A DNA stretch of 5,810 nt from NCBI GenBank assembly GCA_023387135.1, contig JAEWIK010000227.1, positions 1 through 5,810 on the forward strand, in the 5' to 3' direction. Below, one piece after another: positions 1-5,376 of this stretch (position 1 is its first letter; each line of letters begins with the position of its first letter). Under the pieces are notes generated by a model, which ran no database searches, was not told where the DNA came from, and saw only the letters and a program-made list of their open reading frames with translations. This stretch comes from Actinomycetes bacterium. GTDB lineage: Bacteria > Actinomycetota > Actinomycetes > Propionibacteriales > Propionibacteriaceae. Made by a program: the position numbers and the translations under genes.

Positions 1-908
1 CCGGCGTCCAGCGCGTCCACGACGCGCAACCACGCGTCCCTGACTGGTTCCTCCTCTGGCCGTGGCTCGACCAGGGCCGCGAACTCGTGCTGCAGGTCGA
101 GGGCGCCGATGGTCGAGCCGTCGGCGAGGGTGAGGACGGCGTCGACCGAGCGGGCCACCACCGGCAGGGCGTCCATCGGCTCGGCCAGCCGCAGCCGCGC
201 GAGCGCGTCGGTCCTGCCGTCCTCGATCAGCCGCAGCACCAGTTCGGTGCTCGACAGGCGCAGCCAGGCGGACGGCTCGCTGAGGTTCGAGTCGCCGGCG
301 AGCACGTGCAGCCTCCTGAACCTCGCGGGGTCGGCCAGCGGCTCGTCCCGGCTGTTCACCAACGGACGAGCCCGCGTGGTGGTCGCCGCATAGGAGGCGT
401 GCAGGTGGTCCGCCCGCTGGCTGATGAGGAAGTTGCCGCGCACCAGCCTGCCGCTGCCGCACAGCACCTGACGCGTGACCAGGAAGCTCGCCAGCAGGTC
501 GGCCACGAGTTCGGGATCGAGGTCGCGGGAGATCAGGTAGTTCTCGTGCGAGCCGTAGGAGTTGCCGTGGGCGTCGGTGTTGTTCTTGAAGAGCCGCAGC
601 CCGAGTTCGACTCCCTCGTCGCGCGCCAGCGCGCTCGCCCGGGCCGCCAGGCCGGAGACGAGGCGGTCCCCCGCCCGCGCGGCGACCACGGCGTCCAGCG
701 GTGTCAGACATTCGGGGGTGGCGTACTCGGGATGGGCGCCCACGTCCAGGTAGAGCCTGCCGCCGTTGCCCAGGAACACGTTGGACGCGCGGTACTCCTC
801 CACGAGCGGCCTGAACAGCACAGTGGCGGCATCGCTCGACCCGAGCCTCAGGCCGCCGCGTCGTCCCGTCAGCCCGTACTCGGTCTCGATTCCGAAGACC
901 CGCCTCAC
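1..908 (-). CDS. pafA: Pup--protein ligase (PafA family), N-terminal 302 residues, truncated by window edge
   Basis: PafA uses ATP to join the C-terminal glutamate of the small protein Pup to substrate lysines, marking proteins for the actinobacterial proteasome or other fates. The frame is open from a GTG at 908 to the window edge. Family motifs in order: GIETEYG at residues 6-12 (metal/ATP-binding glutamates E8 and E10), NVFLGNGGRLYLDVG at 43-57 with the expected catalytic base D55, HPEYATPEC at 59-67, LFKNNTDAHGNSYGSHENYL at 106-125, FLVTRQ at 142-147, SQRADH at 163-168, SRDEPLAD at 186-193, and RRLHVLAGDSNLSE at 198-211. The GIETEYG start and the lack of a long insertion after it favour PafA over the deamidase/depupylase Dop, which begins GTEVEYG and carries an extra loop. 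The visible part covers roughly two thirds of a family protein of about 450 residues. GTGA overlaps the rluB stop by 4 nt; the Shine-Dalgarno is weak, suggesting translational coupling. Compared from memory with the M. tuberculosis protein it is shortened near residues 150-165 and 230-290, and has Leu191 where His is usual. No pup, dop or proteasome gene is in the window. Confidence 0.9.
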   Translation of the reverse strand, partial: MRRVFGIETEYGLTGRRGGLRLGSSDAATVLFRPLVEEYRASNVFLGNGGRLYLDVGAHPEYATPECLTPLDAVVAARAGDRLVSGLAARASALARDEGVELGLRLFKNNTDAHGNSYGSHENYLISRDLDPELVADLLASFLVTRQVLCGSGRLVRGNFLISQRADHLHASYAATTTRARPLVNSRDEPLADPARFRRLHVLAGDSNLSEPSAWLRLSSTELVLRLIEDGRTDALARLRLAEPMDALPVVARSVDAVLTLADGSTIGALDLQHEFAALVEPRPEEEPVRDAWLRVVDALDA

Positions 909-1636
909 AGCCCCACGGCGTCCAGCAGCTTGCCGAGTTCCTCGCGGGTGAGGTCGCGGACCTCGCCCGGCTTCATGCCGCCCAGGCGGATCGGGCCGAT
1001 GCCCGTGCGCGCGAGATCGCGGACGGGATGGCCGACGGCCTCGAAGATGCGCCGCACGATCCGGTTCTTGCCGGAGTGGAGCGTGATCTCGACCATCGAG
1101 CGGTCCTTGCCGCGTTCCATCAGGCGCACCTTGTCGGGCTTGATGAGGCCGTCCTCCAGCGTGATCCCGCGGCGCAGCGACGCCAGCGTGGCGTGCTCGA
1201 CGCTGCCCGCCACGACAGCGACGTAGGTCTTCGGCACCTCGTAGGACGGGTGGGTCATGCGCTGGGCGAAGTCGCCGTCGTTGGTGAGGATCAGCAGCCC
1301 CTCGGTGTCGGCGTCCAGCCTGCCGACGTGGAACATCCGCTCGCTGTTCTTCAGGTAACCGCCGACGGTGGGACGGCCGTGCGGGTCGTCCATCGTCGAG
1401 ACCACCCCGCGCGGCTTGTTGAGCACCACGTAGCGGTGGTTGCGCTCGGGCGGGATGCGGGAGCCGTCCACCCTGATGACGTCGCGGGCCGGGTCGACGC
1501 GCACTCCCTGCTCGGTGACTATCTCGCCGTTCACCTCGACCCTGCCGCGCGCTATCAGGTCCTCGCTGGCCCTGCGGGAGGCGACCCCCGCCCGCGCCAG
1601 CACCTTCTGCAGCCTGACGGGCTCCGTGTCGCTCAT
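905..1636 (-). CDS. rluB: 23S rRNA pseudouridine synthase, RluB/RsuA family
   Basis: Isomerises a specific uridine to pseudouridine in rRNA during ribosome assembly; E. coli RluB acts on U2605 of 23S rRNA. The 243-residue protein has an N-terminal S4 RNA-binding domain (about residues 7-53, with RLQKVLARAGVASRR and GRVEVNG), then the RsuA-type catalytic domain: YVVLNKPRGVVST at 69-81, and GRLDADTEGLLILTNDG at 105-121 with the catalytic aspartate D108 in GRLD. The C-terminal HSGKNRIVRRIFEAVGHPV at 187-205 and IGPIRLGG at 213-220 are also typical. Length is normal for the short actinobacterial form. The ATG at 1636 is chosen because it starts just before the S4 domain and has GAGGAG at 1647-1642, five bases upstream. 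ATGA overlaps the scpB stop by 4 nt and GTGA overlaps the next gene. The scpA-scpB-rluB order is common to many Gram-positive bacteria. RluB rather than RluE/RsuA is assigned mainly from this context. Confidence 0.95.
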   Translation of the reverse strand: MSDTEPVRLQKVLARAGVASRRASEDLIARGRVEVNGEIVTEQGVRVDPARDVIRVDGSRIPPERNHRYVVLNKPRGVVSTMDDPHGRPTVGGYLKNSERMFHVGRLDADTEGLLILTNDGDFAQRMTHPSYEVPKTYVAVVAGSVEHATLASLRRGITLEDGLIKPDKVRLMERGKDRSMVEITLHSGKNRIVRRIFEAVGHPVRDLARTGIGPIRLGGMKPGEVRDLTREELGKLLDAVGL

Positions 1637-2271
1637 TCCTGCTCCTCTGTCAACATCTGCGGGTCGGACGCCAAGCTCGCCAGCTCGGCCTCGAGGGCCG
1701 AGGCGTCGGGCAGGTTGGGCGCGAGCGGCGGCAGTTCGTCGAGGCTCGTCAGCCCGAGGCGTTCCAGGAAGGTCGGCGTCGTCGCGAACAGCCTCGCGCC
1801 GCTGTCCGGGTCGCGTCCCGTCTCCTCGATCAGGTCGCGGGTGGCGAGCGTCCTGATGACGCCGTCGACGTTCACCCCACGCACCGCCGCGACCCTGCCG
1901 CGCGAGATGGGCTGCAGGTAGGCGACCACGGCGAGGGTCTCCAGCGCGGCCTGCGACAGCCTGCCCGGCTGGCCGTCGATCAGCCACGCGCCGATCAGGT
2001 CGGCGTGCTCGGCCCTGGTGTAGTACCGCCACCCGCCGGCGAGGTTGCGCAGCTCGAAGCCGCGTCCCGTCTCGTCGTAGAAGCCACGCAACTGCTCGAG
2101 GCACCTCGTCACGATGCCGACCGGGGCGTCCACGGCGCGCGCCAGTTCCTCGACGCTCACCGGCTCCGTGGCCATGAGCAGCAGCGCCTCCAGCGGCCCG
2201 GAGAGGGTCGCGGGGTCCCACTCAAGTTCCGGGAGCTGCTCCACCCTCGGCTCGTCAGTCATCTCGCTCAT
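1633..2271 (-). CDS. scpB: Segregation and condensation protein B
   Basis: ScpB dimerises, binds the central part of the kleisin ScpA and, with SMC, forms the condensin that organises and separates chromosomes at the nucleoid. The 212-residue protein shows two winged-helix domains. The first covers about residues 25-95 (GPLEALLLMATEPVSVEELA, then GGWRYYTRAEHADLI). The second covers about 105-175 and carries the most conserved part of the family: LSQAALETLAVVAYLQPISR at 105-124, VRGVNVDGVIRTLATRDLIEE at 130-150, and TTPTFLERLGL at 164-174. It is followed by SLDELPPLAP at 176-185 and a short acidic tail. The ATG at 2271 is preferred over ATG 2262 because AGGGG lies at 2280-2276, four bases upstream; the in-frame sequence further upstream is low-complexity Arg/Ser and is antisense-like noise. 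It overlaps scpA by 17 nt and rluB by 4 nt, fitting coupled expression of complex subunits. Confidence 0.96.
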   Translation of the reverse strand: MSEMTDEPRVEQLPELEWDPATLSGPLEALLLMATEPVSVEELARAVDAPVGIVTRCLEQLRGFYDETGRGFELRNLAGGWRYYTRAEHADLIGAWLIDGQPGRLSQAALETLAVVAYLQPISRGRVAAVRGVNVDGVIRTLATRDLIEETGRDPDSGARLFATTPTFLERLGLTSLDELPPLAPNLPDASALEAELASLASDPQMLTEEQE

Positions 2272-3109
2272 CCTGCCCCTGTGTCTCGTCGCCCTCGTCG
2301 AACTCCGCCCCGATCTCCCCCGCCACCTCGGTGCCGAGCCAGCGGACAGTGAGTTCTCCCAGCGGCGTGAGCTGTTCGAAGAGCACCGCCTGCTCACGGT
2401 ACAGGTCGAGCAGCGCGAGGAATCTCGCCACCACGACGAGTTTCTCGGCGGCGTCCTGGGTCAACGCCCTGAACGACAGGCTGCCGTGCTCCTTGAGCCG
2501 GGTGACTATCACCTCGGCCTGTTCCCTGACGCTCACCCGCGGGACGTGGAGGTGACCCAGCGCGACCTCGACGGGCGCCTTGGGCGCGAGTGCTTTCGCC
2601 GCCAGCAGGGCGAGCTGGTCGGCGAGCCCGGTGAGGTCGACCTCGGGGAGCAGCTTCGCGAACTGTTCCTCCAGCCCGCCCGGCCTGGCGAACCGCTTGT
2701 CCTCGACCGCCAGCGTCTCGGCCAGCCTGCCGGCGACGAGCTTGAAAGCCCTGTACTGCAGCAGGCGCGCGAACAGCAGGTCGCGTGCCTCCAGCAGCGC
2801 GAGGTCCTCCTCGTCGTCGACCTCGCCCTGGGGCAGCAGCCTGGCGGCCTTGAGGTCCAGCAGCGTGGCTCCCACGACGATGAACTGGCTGGTCTCGTCG
2901 AGATTCCAGGCCTGGGTCTGCTGGGCGCGCCGCAGGTGGGCGATGAACTCGTCGGTGACCCGCGACAGGGCCACCTCGGTGATGTCGAGCTTGTGCTTGC
3001 CGATCAGTTGCAGCAGCAGGTCGAAGGGCCCGGAGAAGTTGGTGAGGTGGACGGAGAACCCGCCGGCGTCGACCTCGCCCGCGACGGTCTCCTCGCTGGC
3101 GACGCTCAC
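2255..3109 (-). CDS. scpA: Segregation and condensation protein A (kleisin)
   Basis: ScpA is the kleisin that bridges the two SMC heads and carries the ScpB dimer, closing the condensin ring. The 284-residue protein has the N-terminal SMC-neck-binding helical domain, with FSVHLTNFSGPFDLLLQLIG at 18-37, KHKLDITEVALSRVTDEF at 38-55 and FIVVGATLLDLKAARLLP at 76-93. An acidic stretch (EVDDEEDL, 96-103) and a central ScpB-binding region follow. The C-terminal winged helix that contacts the other SMC head covers about 195-260 (SFRALTQDAAEKLVVVARF at 212-230, then LLDLYREQAV and LGELTVRW). It ends in a very acidic tail from about residue 269. The start is GTG at 3109, overlapping the upstream stop as GTGA; the Shine-Dalgarno is weak, so reinitiation from the preceding small gene is likely. 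No smc gene is in the window, which is usual because smc normally sits elsewhere. Confidence 0.97.
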   Translation of the reverse strand: MSVASEETVAGEVDAGGFSVHLTNFSGPFDLLLQLIGKHKLDITEVALSRVTDEFIAHLRRAQQTQAWNLDETSQFIVVGATLLDLKAARLLPQGEVDDEEDLALLEARDLLFARLLQYRAFKLVAGRLAETLAVEDKRFARPGGLEEQFAKLLPEVDLTGLADQLALLAAKALAPKAPVEVALGHLHVPRVSVREQAEVIVTRLKEHGSLSFRALTQDAAEKLVVVARFLALLDLYREQAVLFEQLTPLGELTVRWLGTEVAGEIGAEFDEGDETQGQDERDD

Positions 3110-3408
3110 TGCTCGGAGAGTGCCCGGACCAGGCCGGAGTCGCCGCCCCTGGCCTCGAGCTCGGCCATGACGAGGCTGATGGCCGCGCGCACTATCCGTC
3201 CCCTGTCGACGGCGACCCCGTGCTGCGCCCGCAGCGTGAGCCGTGCCTGTTCGAGGGCTATCAGTTCCTCGCTGCTGACGTAGACGGTGATCTTCTCGTC
3301 GTGGCGCACCCTGCCGCTCGGGGTGGGCGCGTCGCTCGTCTCGGGGACGTCGTCCGGAGCCGCCGTCGGGCGGAACAGCTCCGACACCCCGTTCATGCGC
3401 CTGGACAT
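3106..3408 (-). CDS. Small putative ribbon-helix-helix DNA-binding protein, possible ParA partner
   Basis: I do not recognise a named family for this 100-residue protein. Residues 1-37 are rich in Pro, Ala, Asp and Thr with scattered Arg (R3, R4, R13, R33, R35) and look disordered. Residues 38-88 fit the ribbon-helix-helix (MetJ/Arc/CopG) pattern: a short strand EKITVYVSS at 38-46, helix A at about 47-62 (EELIALEQARLTLRAQ), a turn, then helix B at about 67-87 with the typical basic-start RGRIVRAAISLVMAEL. The ATG at 3408 is chosen because GGGAGG at 3424-3419 lies ten bases upstream; the alternative ATG at 3396 makes a neat ATGA overlap with the parA stop but its ribosome site would be 22 bases away. 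It overlaps parA by 16 nt and scpA by 4 nt. Position after parA suggests it is a DNA-binding adaptor or ATPase regulator for ParA, as ParG is for ParF; this is inference. That the gene is real is much surer than its role. Confidence 0.82.
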   Translation of the reverse strand: MSRRMNGVSELFRPTAAPDDVPETSDAPTPSGRVRHDEKITVYVSSEELIALEQARLTLRAQHGVAVDRGRIVRAAISLVMAELEARGGDSGLVRALSEQ

Positions 3409-4295
3409 CTGAGCAGCACCTCCCTGGCGACCATGCGGTACGACTCGGCGCCCCCCGAACTCGGCGCGTACGTGGTGATGGGCTCGCCCGCGACGGTGGT
3501 CTCGGGGAACTTGATGGTGCGGCGGATGACGGTGTGGAACACCTGGTCGCCGAACGCCTGGACGACCCTGTCGAGCACCTCGCGGGAGTGCAGCGTGCGG
3601 GAGTCGTACATCGTGCCGAGGATGCCCAGCAGTTCGAGCTCGGGGTTGAGCCTGTCCTGCACCTTCGCGATCGTGTCGGTCAGCAGCGCGACGCCGCGCA
3701 GCGCGAAGAATTCCAGTTCCAGCGGGACGAAGACCTTGTCGGCGGTGGTCAGGGCGTTCACGGTCAGCAGGCCGAGCGAGGGCGCGCAGTCGATGAGGAT
3801 GACGTCGTAGGAGTGGCGCACCTTCGCCAGCGCCCGGTGCAGGGTCTGCTCGCGCGCCACCTCGCTGACGAGTTGCAGTTCGGCGGCCGACAGGTCGATG
3901 TTGCTGGGCAGCAGGTCCATCCCCTCGACTCCCGAGGGACGGATGACGTCGCCGATCTTGATGTCCTTGCGGACCAGCACGTCGTAGATGCTGGTCTCCA
4001 GCGTGTGCGGGTTGACCCCGAGCCCCACGGAGAGCGAACCCTGCGGGTCGAAGTCCACGAGCAGCACCCTGCGGCCGGTCTCCGCCAGCGCGGCGCCGAG
4101 GTTGATGGTCGTCGTGGTCTTGCCGACGCCGCCCTTCTGGTTGCACATCGCGATGATCAGCGCGTGCATCTTCCGGTTGGGATCGGGCGGGACGGGGACC
4201 GGCAGGTCGGGCATCGGACGCCCGGTCGGACCGAGTTCCGCGGACGCCTCCTCGGGTCCGGCATCGAACAGCGGTGCTTCGGTGGATTCTGTCAT
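3393..4295 (-). CDS. parA: Orphan ParA/Soj-family partition ATPase (PldP-like context)
   Basis: A Walker-type ATPase that would dimerise on ATP, coat nucleoid DNA and be released by a partner that triggers hydrolysis, giving position or movement to DNA or division components. The 300-residue protein has a Pro/Glu-rich N-terminal extension of about 44 residues, then the deviant Walker A motif CNQKGGVGKTT at 51-61 (signature lysine K54, P-loop K59), Walker A' DFDPQGSLS at 81-89, and Walker B VILIDCAPSLG at 165-175 with D169. The C-terminal GTMYDSRTLHSREV at 227-240 and FPETTVAG at 263-270 are standard for Soj-type ParA. No parB lies beside it, unlike the oriC-linked pair. It sits between xerD and scpA, a position also held by ParA-like genes in other actinobacteria, including, as I recall, PldP of Corynebacterium, a division-site protein. 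The start is ATG 4295 or the adjacent GTG 4298; an in-frame TAG at 4310-4308 rules out anything longer. Confidence 0.93.
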   Translation of the reverse strand: MTESTEAPLFDAGPEEASAELGPTGRPMPDLPVPVPPDPNRKMHALIIAMCNQKGGVGKTTTTINLGAALAETGRRVLLVDFDPQGSLSVGLGVNPHTLETSIYDVLVRKDIKIGDVIRPSGVEGMDLLPSNIDLSAAELQLVSEVAREQTLHRALAKVRHSYDVILIDCAPSLGLLTVNALTTADKVFVPLELEFFALRGVALLTDTIAKVQDRLNPELELLGILGTMYDSRTLHSREVLDRVVQAFGDQVFHTVIRRTIKFPETTVAGEPITTYAPSSGGAESYRMVAREVLLRCPGA

Positions 4296-4304
4296 CACCC
4301 GCGC

Positions 4305-4334
4305 AGCCTAACCCCTCGATTTGTCGACAAGTCA
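4305..4334 (-). promoter_or_regulatory. Candidate parA operon promoter (TAnnnT -10 box, weak -35)
   Basis: On the minus strand, TAGGCT at 4310-4305 matches the actinobacterial housekeeping -10 pattern TAnnnT. A weak -35-like TGACTT lies at 4334-4329 with an 18-base spacer. Seven bases after the -10 comes the first base of GTG 4298, and ten bases after it the A of ATG 4295, so transcription would begin at or beside the start codon. No good Shine-Dalgarno sits in front of parA (the nearest AGG is 11 bases away and is inside the -10 box), which fits a leaderless mRNA. The surroundings are locally AT-richer than the coding DNA. Inferred from motif and position only. Confidence 0.45.
4318..4333. 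repeat. 16-bp inverted repeat in parA promoter, candidate operator
   Basis: GATTTGTCGACAAGTC pairs with its own reverse complement at seven of eight positions; the inner ten bases TTGTCGACAA (4321-4330) are a perfect palindrome. It lies inside the spacer of the proposed parA promoter, where a bound protein would block RNA polymerase. A repressor site, perhaps for the operon's own ribbon-helix-helix protein, is a reasonable guess. Ten-base palindromes occur by chance several times in 6 kb, so position is the main argument. Confidence 0.4.
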
Positions 4335-4340
4335 GCAATC

Positions 4341-4355
4341 GGGGCGTGTCGCCCC
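4341..4355. terminator. Short GC hairpin GGGGCG-tgt-CGCCCC, weak terminator candidate
   Basis: A perfect 6-bp all-GC stem with a 3-base loop lies 85-100 bases downstream of the xerD stop. On the minus strand it is followed by GATTGCTGACTT, which is not a T-run, so classic Rho-independent termination is doubtful. It could pause xerD transcripts before the parA promoter or be chance in GC-rich DNA. Confidence 0.25.
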
Positions 4356-4394
4356 CACGACCTGCGCGAGCCGCCCCGGATGATGGCTGAGGTC

Positions 4395-4413
4395 CGCCCG
4401 AGGAACGCGGGCG
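4395..4413. terminator. GC hairpin CGCCCG-n7-CGGGCG just after xerD, weak terminator candidate
   Basis: A perfect 6-bp stem (CGCCCG 4395-4400 with CGGGCG 4408-4413) with a 7-base loop begins 27 bases beyond the xerD stop codon on the minus strand. Two further pairs are possible past a one-base bulge. There is no T-tract after it, but U-poor hairpins are common at actinobacterial gene ends. Position right after a stop, before a likely promoter, is the main support. Confidence 0.3.
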
Positions 4414-4440
4414 ACGTCACGAAGCCTCGTCCGGCAGCCG

Positions 4441-5376
4441 TCAGAGCGCGCGCGGGTGGGAACTCTGGAAGACCTCCCTGAGGTGGTCGACGGTGACCAG
4501 CGTGTAGAGCTGCGTGGTGGTGACCGAGGCGTGACCCAGCAGTTCCTGCACGACGCGGACGTCGGCGCCGCCGTCCAGCAGGTGGGTGGCGAAGGAGTGC
4601 CTGAGGGTGTGCGGGCCGATCTCCGCCGTGAGCCCGGCGGCCTCCGCCTGGCGCCTGACCGCCGCCCACGCGCTCTGCCTGCTGAGCCGCTCGCCGCGGG
4701 AGTTGAGCAGCAGGGCCGGCGTCCCGTGCGCCGACGCCGTCACCCAGGACGGACGCCCCCGCACCAACCACGCCTCCACCGCCGCGCGGGCGTAGCTCCC
4801 GAGCGGCACCAGGCGCTCCTTGCGTCCCTTGCCGAAGAGCCGCACGCCGGCCTCGGGGTCCGCCAGGGCCGTGGTGAGGTCGTCCACGTCAAGCCCGACG
4901 ATCTCGGAGATCCTGCCGCCCGTGCCGTACAGCAGTTCGAGCAGCGCGGCGTCCCGCAGGCCCGCGACGGTGCCGGTGTCGGGAGCGTCGAGCAGCGCCT
5001 GCACCGACGCCAGGTCGAGCGCCTTGGGCAGCCGCCGGTCCTGCCTGGGCGGGCTGACCCCCGCCGCCGGGTCCGACGCCACGGCGCCCTCCGACGTCAT
5101 GAACCTGTGCAGCCCTCTGACCGCCACCATCGCCCTGGCCACGCTCGCCGCCGCCAGCGGCGGCCTGTCGGACGTTCCTGTCCGCAGGTGCGCGGCGAAG
5201 TCGCTGATGTCGTTCTCGGCGACCGCCCCCGGTTCGGTGATGCCGCGGGAGGCGAGGAAGTCCAGGTAGCGCGCGAGGTCGCGGCGATATCCAGAGACTG
5301 TGTGGGTCGAGGCGCCGCGCTCTACGGCGAGGTGGTCGAGGTAGCCCCTGACCAGCCTCTCAATGCGCGTCGCCAC
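4441..5376 (-). CDS. xerD: Site-specific tyrosine recombinase XerD
   Basis: XerD works with XerC at the dif site in the replication terminus to resolve chromosome dimers before division. The 311-residue protein has the N-terminal SAM-like core-binding domain (about 5-95, with [12 protein letters not shown] and [12 protein letters not shown]) and the catalytic domain (about 115-300). All six catalytic positions are present: R155 in GGRISE, K183 in GKGRKER, H256 and R259 in HTLRH, H282 in [11 protein letters not shown] and the nucleophile Y291 in QLYT. Spacing from H282 to Y291 matches E. coli XerD (H270 to Y279), and the C-terminal HPRA also matches XerD, supporting XerD over XerC; context next to ADP-ribose pyrophosphatase and scpAB agrees. 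The GTG at 5376 is chosen because it leaves the usual short lead before the first domain; the sequence upstream in this frame is Arg/Pro-rich noise. It overlaps the NUDIX gene by 17 nt. The ribosome site is weak (GAG about six bases upstream), so the exact start is less certain. Confidence 0.95.
   Translation of the reverse strand: MATRIERLVRGYLDHLAVERGASTHTVSGYRRDLARYLDFLASRGITEPGAVAENDISDFAAHLRTGTSDRPPLAAASVARAMVAVRGLHRFMTSEGAVASDPAAGVSPPRQDRRLPKALDLASVQALLDAPDTGTVAGLRDAALLELLYGTGGRISEIVGLDVDDLTTALADPEAGVRLFGKGRKERLVPLGSYARAAVEAWLVRGRPSWVTASAHGTPALLLNSRGERLSRQSAWAAVRRQAEAAGLTAEIGPHTLRHSFATHLLDGGADVRVVQELLGHASVTTTQLYTLVTVDHLREVFQSSHPRAL

Noticed and set aside
87..1226. Long plus-strand open frame of 379 codons opposite pafA and rluB
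   Set aside because: Its product is Arg/Gly/Pro/Val-rich low-complexity sequence with no recognisable domain, while the minus strand carries clear PafA and RluB motifs. It is an antisense shadow typical of GC-rich DNA.
1637..2221. N-terminal extension of rluB by 195 codons
   Set aside because: This part overlaps scpB entirely in another frame and has no S4 or other domain; the ATG at 1636 has a good ribosome site and begins directly before the S4 domain.
2114..3283. Plus-strand open frame of 389 codons opposite scpB and scpA, and similar frames at 1028-1921, 3534-4481 and 4456-5685
   Set aside because: Composition is dominated by Gln, Gly, Arg and Leu repeats mirroring the codons of the genes below; no domains, and the opposite strand is fully explained by conserved genes.
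4321..4330. TTGTCGACAA as a DnaA box
   Set aside because: It differs from TTGTCCACA at a normally conserved C, and there is no cluster of further boxes nearby. Kept only as a possible operator.
3409..4338. Upstream extension of the small ribbon-helix-helix frame through the parA region
   Set aside because: Residues before the ATG at 3408 are Arg/Pro/Ala noise out of frame with the well-supported ParA; the frame is open only because of GC content.
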